This document shows positions 24,028 through 31,687 of a stretch of DNA of 64,000 nt, piece by piece. Within the stretch, counting starts at the first letter, position 1; each line of letters starts with the position of its first letter. Made by a program: the position numbers and the translations under genes. The stretch is from NCBI RefSeq assembly GCF_021390435.2, contig NZ_JAJVCN010000004.1, positions 972,501 through 1,036,500 on the forward strand. Direction: 5' to 3'. The notes under the pieces are model-generated. The model was not told where the DNA came from and ran no database searches. It saw nothing but the letters and a program-made list of their open reading frames with translations. This stretch comes from Kibdelosporangium philippinense (GTDB lineage Bacteria > Actinomycetota > Actinomycetes > Mycobacteriales > Pseudonocardiaceae).

Positions 24028-24843
24028 GTGGGCGAGCACCGGAACACCGAACTTGGCGCCTTCCTCCGCTCCCGGCGTGCGGCGCTGACACCAGCGCAGA
24101 TCGGCATCGCCACGCACGGCACCTCTCGTCGAGTGCCGGGTCTCCGGCGCGAAGAGGTCGCGCGGCTCGCGGGGATGAGCGTGAACTACTACACCCGCAT
24201 CGAGCAGGGCGAAAACCACCAGATGTCCGATTCGGTGCTCGAAGCGATCGCCACCGCGCTGCGCCTGGACGAGACCGAGCGTATGCACCTGCTGCGCCTG
24301 GCCTGGCCAACCCAGATCGCCCGCGGCCCACTCGGCCCTGAGACAGTCCGTGACTCACTGCGAAACCTGCTGGACAGCGCGAACGACCAGGCAGCATGGG
24401 TGATCGGCAGACGCGCCGACCTGCTCGTCGCGAACCGCCTCGGCTACGCGCTGCTGGGCATCAGCCCAGATTCGCGGCCCAATTTGGCGAGGCGGATGTT
24501 CCTCGAGCCAGCCGCACGTGACCTGTACGTGGACCGCGAGGCGGCCATGCGGCTCTCCGCATCGAACCTGCGGATCTCCACCCGTGAGCACCCCGACGAC
24601 GCTGAGCTCGCCGAACTCGTGGCCGAGCTGTGCGCCGAAAGCCGCGACTTCGCCCGGATATGGGCGACACATCCGATGACCGACTGCCATCACACGGTCC
24701 GGAGATTCAACCACCCGGTGGTGGGCCTGCTGACGTTGAACGAAGAAGCGTTCCGGCTGCCCGACGCACCAGGCCAGCGCCTGATCTTCAACGGCGCCGA
24801 GCCGGGATCAGACTCGGCCCGGCGCCTGAAACTCCTGACCTAG
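24028..24843 (+). CDS. XRE regulator with MmyB-like ligand-binding domain
   Basis: 271 aa, GTG start at 24028. HTH: RRVPGLRREEVARLAGMSVNYYTRIEQGENHQMSDSVLEAIATAL (about residues 35-80), then the MmyB-like domain (MTTR/PAS-like; NLLDSANDQAAWVIGRRADLLVANRLGYALLG, HPVVGLLTLNEEAFRLPDAPGQRLIFNGAEPGS). In such proteins the C-terminal domain binds a fatty acid or similar ligand. Its stop shares CTAG with the convergent DDN-family gene. It begins 50 bp after the AraC remnant. Confidence 0.87.
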   Translation: MGEHRNTELGAFLRSRRAALTPAQIGIATHGTSRRVPGLRREEVARLAGMSVNYYTRIEQGENHQMSDSVLEAIATALRLDETERMHLLRLAWPTQIARGPLGPETVRDSLRNLLDSANDQAAWVIGRRADLLVANRLGYALLGISPDSRPNLARRMFLEPAARDLYVDREAAMRLSASNLRISTREHPDDAELAELVAELCAESRDFARIWATHPMTDCHHTVRRFNHPVVGLLTLNEEAFRLPDAPGQRLIFNGAEPGSDSARRLKLLT

Positions 24844-25277
24844 TTCACTCGGTCGAGGACGAAGACAGGGATGACCCGGTCGGTTTTGGTCTGGTACACC
24901 GCGTAATCCGGCCACGCCTCAACGGCCCGCTCCCACCACGTGTCCCGTTCCGCGCCCTCGATCTCGCGAGCCTCGTACTCACTCCGATCGGCGCCATCCT
25001 GCAGTTCCACGCGTGGATGAGTCTTGATGTTGTTGTACCACTGAGGATTCTGCGGCGCCCCACCCAACGACGCCACGACCGCGTACTGGCCGTCGTGCTC
25101 GACCCGCATCAGCGGCGTCTTACGGAGCTTGCCGGACTTGGCGCCAACCGTGGTCAGGATGATCACGGGCTTGCCTTGCTGCAGACCGCCTTGCTGCCCG
25201 TTCGATTCTTCGTACAACGCGACCTGGTCGCGTGCGTAATCGGCAGTGCTGGGCGCGTACTCGCCTTCGAGAGCCAT
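24840..25277 (-). CDS. F420-dependent nitroreductase-family (DDN) protein
   Basis: 145 aa, deazaflavin-dependent oxidoreductase family (TIGR00026): PVIILTTVGAKSGKLRKTPLMRVEHDGQYAVVASLGGAPQNPQWYNNIKTHPRVELQDG (about residues 37-95) is the diagnostic core, with WWERAVEAWPDYAVYQTKTDRVIPVFVL at the end. It should bind reduced F420 and reduce quinones or nitro compounds. Start at 25277 (MALEGEY); longer frames lack homology. Possible target of the convergent XRE/MmyB gene, since the pair is physically fused by a 4-bp overlap. Confidence 0.87.
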   Translation of the reverse strand: MALEGEYAPSTADYARDQVALYEESNGQQGGLQQGKPVIILTTVGAKSGKLRKTPLMRVEHDGQYAVVASLGGAPQNPQWYNNIKTHPRVELQDGADRSEYEAREIEGAERDTWWERAVEAWPDYAVYQTKTDRVIPVFVLDRVN

Positions 25278-25456
25278 GAATCGATGATCGTCGAGTGGGT
25301 CCGCTCCCTGCCACTCCACATCGTGGGTACCCAGGCGGCAACGGCACCTCGATTCGACATCGTCTAGTATTAGGCCGATCAAGTGAACCGCGTCGAAACC
25401 GCTTGACGGACAATCACCTCAATTCCGTTGCGGCACATGCAATTTACGGAGACGCG

Positions 25457-25483
25457 TTGACATCTCATCTGGTCTGGACCAGC
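25457..25483 (+). promoter_or_regulatory. Promoter -35 and DasR/HutC-like operator
   Basis: TTGACA at 25457-25462 is followed by CTGGTC-TG-GACCAG (25469-25482), a perfect 6+6 dyad that differs from the DasR consensus ACTGGTCTAGACCAGT mainly at the centre and outermost bases. It lies about 155 bp upstream of the sulfonate-type binding-protein gene. The rest of 25278-25636 contains no gene I can support. Confidence 0.5.
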
Positions 25484-25636
25484 GGGATTGACAGGAGTCT
25501 GTCACGGATTCCTGTTCGTGGCAGGGATTTGGCAGGGCGCGCTGGCCAGACTTGGTGGACACCCGCTCGGCTTGAGCGCGGCCTCTGTCAGGCCGGGTTC
25601 GGAGCGGAACCTGCCAGAATCCTTGGAGTGTCATCG

Positions 25637-26641
25637 ATGCCTCGTCGGGTGCTATCCGCCGCGTTCGCTGTGGCGGCTCTGCTGGTGAGCGGATGTTCCG
25701 CGATCACAGGGGAGTCAAGCGATCCCGCTCCCTCCGGCCCGCTGGAGAAGTCCCGGATCAACGTCGCGATCCTGCCGACGGTGGAGATCGCGCCGCTGCA
25801 ACTGGCGATCCGCAACGGGTTCTTCCGTGAGGAAGGCCTTGATGTCAACGTCACGATCGCGGGCAGCGGCCAGCAAACGGTCGAAGGCATGGTGAACGGC
25901 CAGTACGACATCGTCTATTCCACGTATCCGCCGCTGATTCTCGCGCACTCCAAGCGGATCGCGGACGTCAAGATCGTCGCGGGCAACTCGTACGCCGCGC
26001 CGCGCACGGCGATGTTGATGAAGCGCAAGGACTCGCCGCTCAACACCGCGGCCGATGTGGCGCACAAGAAGGTCGCGGTCACCGCGAAGGGCACGTTGGC
26101 CGAACTCATGGTCCGCTCGGCGATCGCCACGCAGAACGTCGACCACAAGAGCATCACGTTCGTGGAAATGCCGTTCCCGGACATGCCGACCGCGTTGAAC
26201 GACGGCAGGGCCGACGCCGCGATGATGGTCGAGCCGTTCGTCACGGCGGCCGAGCGCTCGGTTGGTGCGAGTCCGTTGCTTGATCTGGCCAGCGGTCCGC
26301 TGAACGACTTGCCGTTCACGGGTTTCGGCGCGACGGGCACGTTCGTCAACGCGAATCCCAAGACCGTCGAGGCCTTCCAGCGCGGTCTCGCCAGGGCGAC
26401 CGACGCGTCGAGTGACCGTACGAAGATCGAGCCGCTGCCGGAATTCGCCAAGATCGACAAGGATGTCGCCGCGTTGACCAGGCTGCCGGTGTTCCGGGCC
26501 AACCTCGACCCGATCCCGATTCAGCGCATCGTCAAGCTGATGACCGACTTCGGCCTGCTCAAGGAACCGGTTGACGTCACGCCGCTGCTGTTGAAGCCGC
26601 CACCCGCACGACCGCGGACGACGGCAACACCGCAGAACTGA
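25637..26641 (+). CDS. Sulfonate/nitrate/taurine-type ABC substrate-binding lipoprotein
   Basis: 334 aa, SsuA/TauA/NMT1 family. Signal peptide with lipobox VSGC (residues 17-20). The mature part has INVAILPTVEIAPLQLAIRNGFFREEGLDVNV, SGQQTVEGMVNGQYDIVYS and MPFPDMPTALNDGRADAAMMVEPF. Start ATG 25637 with TTGGAG eight bases upstream. No permease or ATPase gene is adjacent, so it must dock with an importer encoded elsewhere, possibly the pair at 48470-50001. It is a paralogue of the protein at 31688-32677 (shared 'ITFVEMPFPDM/VTFVEMPYTDM' and 'NPKTVEAFQRGLA/NPKTIAAFQRAFA'). Confidence 0.83.
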   Translation: MPRRVLSAAFAVAALLVSGCSAITGESSDPAPSGPLEKSRINVAILPTVEIAPLQLAIRNGFFREEGLDVNVTIAGSGQQTVEGMVNGQYDIVYSTYPPLILAHSKRIADVKIVAGNSYAAPRTAMLMKRKDSPLNTAADVAHKKVAVTAKGTLAELMVRSAIATQNVDHKSITFVEMPFPDMPTALNDGRADAAMMVEPFVTAAERSVGASPLLDLASGPLNDLPFTGFGATGTFVNANPKTVEAFQRGLARATDASSDRTKIEPLPEFAKIDKDVAALTRLPVFRANLDPIPIQRIVKLMTDFGLLKEPVDVTPLLLKPPPARPRTTATPQN

Positions 26642-26755
26642 ATCAGAGCCGGTCGGCAGTCATTTCACAGGTCCCTTTGGTTTGGGCTTGAGGTTGCCCT
26701 CCTCCGTCCCCGCTAAACGGTGCATCTCCGACTGGCACGTGGTCGATAGGTATCA

Positions 26756-26769
26756 CTATACCGGTATAG
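26756..26769. promoter_or_regulatory. Palindrome CTATACCGGTATAG upstream of marR
   Basis: Perfect 14-bp palindrome in an AT-rich intergenic region, about 100 bp upstream of the MarR-family start. Size and symmetry suit a MarR dimer; either autoregulation or promoter function is possible. Confidence 0.5.
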
Positions 26770-26788
26770 GTTGTGAATGTCACGTATA

Positions 26789-26809
26789 AGCCGCTGAACC
26801 GCGGCTTTG
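26789..26809 (+). terminator. Small stem-loop, possible terminator
   Basis: AGCCGC-TGAACC-GCGGCT followed by TTTG: a 6-bp GC-rich stem with a short T run, downstream of the binding-protein gene (stop 26641) and upstream of marR. Confidence 0.45.
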
Positions 26810-26866
26810 ATGGAAATATAGAGATGGATGTACGCATCGGGCAGATCTATGATTAGTATTGGCTGC

Positions 26867-27364
26867 ATGTCAGAAGGGCGCAGCCTCACTTCCCGCGAAC
26901 AGCACGTGTGGCGCTCGTACCTTACGTTCAAACGGCGTCTTGACAATGCGCTCGTGCAGCACTTGCAGGCGGATTTCGGGCTGTCCGCGGCCGATTACCT
27001 GATCATGGCCAACCTGGCCGACGCGCCGCACTCGAGGATGCGCACGTACGAGTTGATCGAGGCGACGCGGTGGGAGAAAAGCAGGCTCTCCCACCATCTC
27101 AAGCGGATGGAGCGGCGCAGGCTGGTGCGGCGCGTGCCGACCGACAAACTCAGGTCGCCCGCGTTCATGCTCACCGAGGACGGCGAGCAGGTGATCGCCG
27201 AAGCCGCGCCCGCGCACGCCGACCGCATCCGCCAGCTGTTCTTCGACGCGGTCGACGAGGAGTTCCTCGGCCGGTTCGTCGAGATGTGCGAGACGGTCCT
27301 GGCCCGGATAGACCGGCACGGCATGGGCGACATCGCGCCACCTGGCCAATCCACAGTGGACTGA
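26867..27364 (+). CDS. MarR-family transcriptional regulator
   Basis: 165 aa. Winged helix: LSAADYLIMANLADAPHSRMRTYELIEATRWEKSRLSHHLKRMERRRLVRRVPTDKLRSPAFMLTEDG (about residues 38-105) with flanking dimerisation helices. Start set at ATG 26867; no clear ribosome-binding site, but a TATGAT hexamer at about 26847 would start transcription close to this ATG, so the message may be leaderless. Could control the neighbouring sulfur-uptake genes or itself; the palindrome at 26756 is the candidate site. Confidence 0.83.
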   Translation: MSEGRSLTSREQHVWRSYLTFKRRLDNALVQHLQADFGLSAADYLIMANLADAPHSRMRTYELIEATRWEKSRLSHHLKRMERRRLVRRVPTDKLRSPAFMLTEDGEQVIAEAAPAHADRIRQLFFDAVDEEFLGRFVEMCETVLARIDRHGMGDIAPPGQSTVD

Positions 27365-27366
27365 CG

Positions 27367-27693
27367 TCAGCTCGTGGCCAGCACCCATGCCGTAACCACG
27401 GTCGCGGCGAAGATCAGCCAGCCGGTGAGGATCGCGATGGTGACCGGGTGGCCTTGACGCAGCCAGCGGATCCCCAGCAGGCCGCCGACGATCATGCCGA
27501 GGACCGCCCCAGCTGGGGAGAGCCACATCGCCACCATCTGGCCGTCCGGCGAGCAGATGAACCGCACGCTGGTGCTACCGCAGCCCGCCGAGCTCATCTG
27601 CAGGATCACGCCGAGAAACATCCCGGCGAAGAACGCCGGGATGAGCGACAACACGCCGACGGTCAGCCGCCTCTTCTGCGCCGCGTCCACCAT
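27367..27693 (-). CDS. Small membrane protein, 108 aa
   Basis: Three predicted membrane helices (about residues 10-32, 55-75 and 82-104). Between the first two is an extracytoplasmic loop with two Cys (AGCGSTSVRFICSPDG), possibly disulfide-bonded. Family unknown to me. It starts 15 bp after the metI stop on the same strand, so it may be the last gene of the metQNI operon. Confidence 0.7.
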   Translation of the reverse strand: MVDAAQKRRLTVGVLSLIPAFFAGMFLGVILQMSSAGCGSTSVRFICSPDGQMVAMWLSPAGAVLGMIVGGLLGIRWLRQGHPVTIAILTGWLIFAATVVTAWVLATS

Positions 27694-27708
27694 GGCCGAG
27701 CAGCTTAA

Positions 27709-28371
27709 CTACCTCCGCAGCACCCGTCGCGCCAGGCGGTTGCCCACGAACTGCGCGAGCTGCACCAGCACGATGATGATCGCGACCGCGACAGCCGTGA
27801 CACCCCAGTTGAACCGCTGATAGCCGTAGACGATGGCGAAGTCGCCGAGGCCACCGCCGCCGATGGCGCCCGCGACCGCGGACATGTCCACCACGGCCAC
27901 GAACACGAACGTGTACCCGAGGATGAGCGGCCCCAAGGCCTCCGGCACCAACAGCGTCGTGATGATCCGCCACGGGCTCGCGCCCATCGCCCGCGCCGCC
28001 TCGATCACGCCAGGGTCGATCGTGACCAGGTTCTGCTCGACGATGCGGGAAATGCCGAACGTGGCCGCGGCGATCAGCGCGAACGTGGCCGCGGCTGTGC
28101 CCAGCTGCGTGCCGACCACCGCGATGGTCACCGGGCCGATGGCCGTGATGAAGATGATGAACGGGATCGGCCGCACGATGTTCACGACCACGTTCAGCAC
28201 CGTGTGCACCGGGCGGTTGGCCAGAATCCCGCCCGGCCGGGTGCTGTAGAGGGCAATGCCCAGCAACAGGCCGAGGAAACCGCCGACGATCATCGTGGCC
28301 GCGACCATCCACAGGGTCTGCCCGACCGCGTCGATCAGGACCGGCCGCAAGGTGTCCCAGTTCGTGCCCAT
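27709..28371 (-). CDS. metI: Methionine ABC transporter permease MetI
   Basis: 220 aa with five membrane helices. The conserved loop IEAARAMGASPWRIITTLLVPEALGPLI (about residues 122-149) is the MetI EAA motif for MetN contact; the C-terminal GGGLGDFAIVYGYQRFNW is strongly conserved in MetI. Forms the D-methionine/methionine importer with MetN and MetQ. Its start overlaps the metN stop by one base (TGATG). Confidence 0.93.
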   Translation of the reverse strand: MGTNWDTLRPVLIDAVGQTLWMVAATMIVGGFLGLLLGIALYSTRPGGILANRPVHTVLNVVVNIVRPIPFIIFITAIGPVTIAVVGTQLGTAAATFALIAAATFGISRIVEQNLVTIDPGVIEAARAMGASPWRIITTLLVPEALGPLILGYTFVFVAVVDMSAVAGAIGGGGLGDFAIVYGYQRFNWGVTAVAVAIIIVLVQLAQFVGNRLARRVLRR

Positions 28372-29384
28372 CAGACCAGTTCCTCCACGTCCGTGGCGGC
28401 GCGCAGGTCCGCGATCAGCTTGTCCACCGCCGCGTCCGCGCCGATCAGCTCGAGCGTCAGGCTGCCGAACGACGTGCTGCCCAGCTCCTTCACGCCGCCG
28501 TGCACAACCTCGAACCGCACGTCGTAGCGGCTGATCGCCTCGGAAAGCACCGGCCCGATCCGCCGGTCGTCGCTCACCCGCGCGATCACAAGGCGTCCAG
28601 GGTGACGTTCCCGGATCCGTGCCAGATCGGCGGGATCCGGGCGGGCGCGCAGCACGGTCTCGACGAACGTCTTGGTCGTCGGTTCCCGCGGCGCGGCGAA
28701 CACTTCACGCACGGGACCGTGCTCGATCACCTTGCCGTCCTTGAGCACGGCGACACGGTCGGCGATCTCGCGTACGACCTCCATCTCGTGCGTGATCACC
28801 ACGATCGTCACGCCGAACTCGCTGTTGACCCGCTTGAGCAGGCGCAACACCTCGCCGGTCGTCTCCGGGTCCAGTGCGCTGGTGGACTCGTCGGCCAGCA
28901 GGATCTTCGGGTTGGTCGCGAGCGCACGCGCGATGCCGACCCGTTGCTTCTGACCACCGGAGAGCTGATCGGGGTACTGCCACGCCTTGTCGGCGATCCC
29001 GACGAACTTCAGCAGCTCAGTGACCCGCCGTTCCCGGTCGGCCTTCGCCCACCCGGCGACCTTGAGCGGATAGGCGACGTTGCCGAAGACCGTGCGCGAC
29101 CGCATCAGGTTGAACTGCTGGAACACCATGCCGATGCCCAGCCGGACCTCCCGCAGGCGCCGTTCGGACAGCTTGGTGATGTCCACGCCGTCGACGAGGA
29201 CTTCGCCGGATGTGGCCCGCTCCAACGCGTTGATCAGCCGGACGAGTGTGCTCTTCCCGGCGCCGGAATGGCCGATGACCGCGTAGATCTCGCCGGCGTC
29301 GATGCTCAGATCGACACCGGCGAGCGCGGTCACGTCGCCGAAATTCTTGCCAGCGCCGCGGAATTCGATGATGGGAGTGCTCAC
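28371..29384 (-). CDS. metN: Methionine ABC transporter ATP-binding protein MetN
   Basis: 337 aa. Walker A GHSGAGKST (about residues 38-46), Q-loop GMVFQQFNLM, signature LSGGQKQR (about 141-148), Walker B ILLADESTSALD and H-loop VVITHEM. After residue 245 a NIL (ferredoxin-like) regulatory domain (RLVIARVSDDRRIGPVLSEAISRYDVRFEVVHGG...SLTLELIGADAAVDKLIADLR), the site of trans-inhibition by methionine in this family. Coupled to metQ by ATGA overlap (29381-29384). Confidence 0.94.
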   Translation of the reverse strand: MSTPIIEFRGAGKNFGDVTALAGVDLSIDAGEIYAVIGHSGAGKSTLVRLINALERATSGEVLVDGVDITKLSERRLREVRLGIGMVFQQFNLMRSRTVFGNVAYPLKVAGWAKADRERRVTELLKFVGIADKAWQYPDQLSGGQKQRVGIARALATNPKILLADESTSALDPETTGEVLRLLKRVNSEFGVTIVVITHEMEVVREIADRVAVLKDGKVIEHGPVREVFAAPREPTTKTFVETVLRARPDPADLARIRERHPGRLVIARVSDDRRIGPVLSEAISRYDVRFEVVHGGVKELGSTSFGSLTLELIGADAAVDKLIADLRAATDVEELV

Positions 29385-30322
29385 GACCGGCTGGCGCGAA
29401 TCGTGTCGGCAAGCCGGGCAGTGATCGCGGTCAAATCAGCCGCGGAACGATCGACGAGCACAGCGGTGTTCTTCGACTCGGCCTTGACCTCGTTGGCCAC
29501 CCGCACGTCCTTGTAGATCTGCGCGACCTTGGCGTAAACCGGATTGTCCTTGTCAGCCGCGCGCGCAACGATCGCGTTGATGTACGGCTCAGCCGACGGA
29601 TCGGCCGGGTTGTCCGCGAACAACGCCTTCGACGGGTCAAGACCGCCGTTGAGCGCGAAGTTGTTGTTCACGATCGAACCGTCCACAGAGGGCAGTGAAG
29701 CGACGGTCTGCGCGGCGTCGACGGGAGTGACGCTGACCTTGGAGCGCTCCTTGTCGATCTCCGCGGGCGTGGAAAGCACGGTGCCGCCGCCCTTGAGCAC
29801 GATCAAGTTGGCCTTCTGCAGCACCAACAACGCCCGTGCCTGGTTGGTCGGGTCGTTCGGGATCGCGATCGTGCCACCGTTCGGGATGTCCGCGACGCCT
29901 GCGTGCTTACGCGAGTACAGCGACAGCGGCACGATGTAGGTGGACGCGATCGGCGTCAGCGTGTCGTTGTTCGCCACGTTGTAGTTGGTCAGGAACAGCA
30001 AGTGCTGGAACAGGTTCAGGTCGATCCGGCTCTGTGACAGCGCGGGGTTGGCCTGCGTGTAGTCACTGAAGTTGACGACCTGCAGGTCGATGTTCTGCTG
30101 CCCAGCCAGATCCCGGAACGTGGTCCAGTACTCCGCGCCCGCCTCGGTCGTGCCGATCCGGACAGTGGTACGGCCTTCGGCGGTGTCCGATCCCCGTGTG
30201 GCGAACAGCACAACGACTGCGGCGATCGCGACGACCACCACGACCGCGACCCCGATCAGCAAGCCCCGGTTGCGCTTAGGCTTCTCCGGGAGCCCGGATA
30301 GTGTGTTTTCCTGCTCGGCCAT
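29381..30322 (-). CDS. metQ: Methionine-binding protein MetQ, N-terminally membrane-anchored
   Basis: 313 aa, NlpA/MetQ family: VRIGTTEAGAEYWTTFRDLAGQQNIDLQVVNFSDYTQANPALSQSRIDLNLFQHLLFLTNYN (about residues 53-115) and NDPTNQARALLVLQKANLI (about 156-174). Oddly, there is no lipobox cysteine: residues 20-45 form an uncleaved-looking hydrophobic helix (GLLIGVAVVVVVAIAAVVVLFA) after a basic NPKRNRG-like stretch, so it should be tethered by a transmembrane anchor rather than a lipid. Start at ATG 30322 (MAEQENT). First gene of metQNI. Confidence 0.9.
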   Translation of the reverse strand: MAEQENTLSGLPEKPKRNRGLLIGVAVVVVVAIAAVVVLFATRGSDTAEGRTTVRIGTTEAGAEYWTTFRDLAGQQNIDLQVVNFSDYTQANPALSQSRIDLNLFQHLLFLTNYNVANNDTLTPIASTYIVPLSLYSRKHAGVADIPNGGTIAIPNDPTNQARALLVLQKANLIVLKGGGTVLSTPAEIDKERSKVSVTPVDAAQTVASLPSVDGSIVNNNFALNGGLDPSKALFADNPADPSAEPYINAIVARAADKDNPVYAKVAQIYKDVRVANEVKAESKNTAVLVDRSAADLTAITARLADTIRASRS

Positions 30323-30378
30323 GACTGCCTTTCCCCTGTTGTGAAGATCGGCTGTCACTCTGGCCAACCAAGGGGCGC

Positions 30379-30394
30379 GGAACCAAATCGTTCC
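30379..30394. promoter_or_regulatory. Inverted repeat upstream of metQ
   Basis: GGAAC-CAAATC-GTTCC, 5+5 dyad 57 bp upstream of metQ, position suitable for an operator. I looked for a SAM riboswitch in this leader (30323-30466) and did not find its conserved core. Confidence 0.35.
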
Positions 30395-30466
30395 ACACCT
30401 CGGACGCGATTGGCATTGTCACAGGCTTTCTGTTAAAGAGTTCGATGTGGACGGCTGTGGCGCCGG

Positions 30467-31597
30467 TCATAGTGTGATCCGCCACAGCGACGTGATCTCC
30501 GCGGCCCGGTACTCGGCGAGGGGGTCGCCCGGTCGTGCCTTGTGCCTCGGCCGGATGGTCAACTGGTCCTTGGTTTCCAGCCCTGCTTGGGTGATCAGCT
30601 TGTGGGTCGTGGTTCGCAGTCCCAGCCGCTCGGCGAGGTCGGAGACGATGAGCCAGGCTTCGCCTTTGTCGGTCAGGTGTTCTGGGAGCTTGTCGAGGAA
30701 TCCCCGGAGCATGCGTGAGTCCGGGTCGTAGATGGCCGCGTCCAGTGGTGCTGAGACTTCTCCGGGCAGCCAGGGCGGGTTGCAGACCACGAGGTCGGCT
30801 TTGCCTGTGGGGAACAGGTCTTGGTGCTGGATCTGGATCTTCTTGCCGAGGTTCAGTCTGGTGACGTTGTCATGGGCGCAGTCGACCGATCGTTGCTCGA
30901 TGTCGACGGCGACAACGCTTTCGGCACCCCGCTTGGCCAGGAGCGCCGCGAGCACGCCAGTGCCGGTGCCTATGTCGAATGCCTTGTGGGGGTTCGGCCA
31001 TGGGGCATTGGCGACAAGATCGATGTATTCCTGCCGTGTTGGCGCGAAAACCCCGTAGTGCGGATAAATCTTGTGGCCAAGTGCATGGACGTGCACGCCT
31101 TTCGTGCGCCACCTCTGCGCTCCCAGTGCGCCGAGGATTTCGGTCAATGGCATGCGCTGCTTGAGGTCTTGGCCAAACGCTTGCTTGCAAGCTTCGGACA
31201 CGTCGGGGGTGCTCGGGAGGTTGAGCTCGAAGTCCGGGCTGATGTCGACCTGGACGCGGCTGAGCAGGTGGGCACGCCGAGCTGTGGTTTTGCGGTAGTT
31301 ATGAAACGTCTTGGCTGAGCTTTCCTGCGGTCGGACGCGGCTCAGCCTGCGCTTCATCGCCGCGAGCAACTGCAGGGCGTTGCGGAAATCGCCGCGCCAC
31401 AGCAGGATCCGGTTTTGCTTGGCCAGTTTCACGGCATGGTCGGCTTTCAGCGCGTCGCCAACCTCGATGATGGTCTCCACCTGGACTCCCAAAGCCGGTG
31501 GGAGCCGTCCTCGGCGGCAGAAGCGGAGAAGGCCGTCCGAAGACGGCTCGATCCGATGGGGAACGAACGGACCGTCTACTCGGACGGACCGCGCCAC
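30467..31597 (-). CDS. Class I SAM methyltransferase with NPPW motif
   Basis: 376 aa. The N-terminal about 190 residues are a family-specific domain opening VRVDGPFVPHRIEPSSDGLLRFCRRGRLP. The catalytic domain has motif I AFDIGTGTGVLAALLAKRG (about 207-225), AVDIEQRSVDCA and the NPPW tetrapeptide (ADLVVCNPPWLPGEV, about 265-280), as in HemK/PrmC, RlmG and N6-adenine enzymes that methylate an exocyclic or amide nitrogen. Substrate likely rRNA or protein; not determinable. GTG start at 31597. Directly downstream of the hairpin that ends the preceding operon. Confidence 0.82.
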   Translation of the reverse strand: MARSVRVDGPFVPHRIEPSSDGLLRFCRRGRLPPALGVQVETIIEVGDALKADHAVKLAKQNRILLWRGDFRNALQLLAAMKRRLSRVRPQESSAKTFHNYRKTTARRAHLLSRVQVDISPDFELNLPSTPDVSEACKQAFGQDLKQRMPLTEILGALGAQRWRTKGVHVHALGHKIYPHYGVFAPTRQEYIDLVANAPWPNPHKAFDIGTGTGVLAALLAKRGAESVVAVDIEQRSVDCAHDNVTRLNLGKKIQIQHQDLFPTGKADLVVCNPPWLPGEVSAPLDAAIYDPDSRMLRGFLDKLPEHLTDKGEAWLIVSDLAERLGLRTTTHKLITQAGLETKDQLTIRPRHKARPGDPLAEYRAAEITSLWRITL

Positions 31598-31639
31598 ACC
31601 ACCGAACCAGCAACAATCACACGAAAGACCTTACCACCC

Positions 31640-31685
31640 CTCGTGAGTGGTTATGCGGGTTAGAACACGCATAACCACTCACGAG
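31640..31685. repeat. Conserved 46-nt hairpin element, copy 1
   Basis: Perfect 17-bp arms CTCGTGAGTGGTTATGC / GCATAACCACTCACGAG around a 12-nt centre that can pair further with one mismatch. The inner 15 nt CGTGAGTGGTTATGC is identical to the copy at 54009-54054. It begins 3 bp after a stop codon, so it probably serves as a terminator or mRNA 3' stabiliser as well as being a dispersed repeat. Confidence 0.85.
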
Positions 31686-31687
31686 GA

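Noticed and set aside
30323..30466. SAM riboswitch in front of metQ
   Set aside because: The leader is only about 140 bp and I could not find the conserved core of the SAM-I/IV or SAM-II classes; only a short 5+5 dyad is present.
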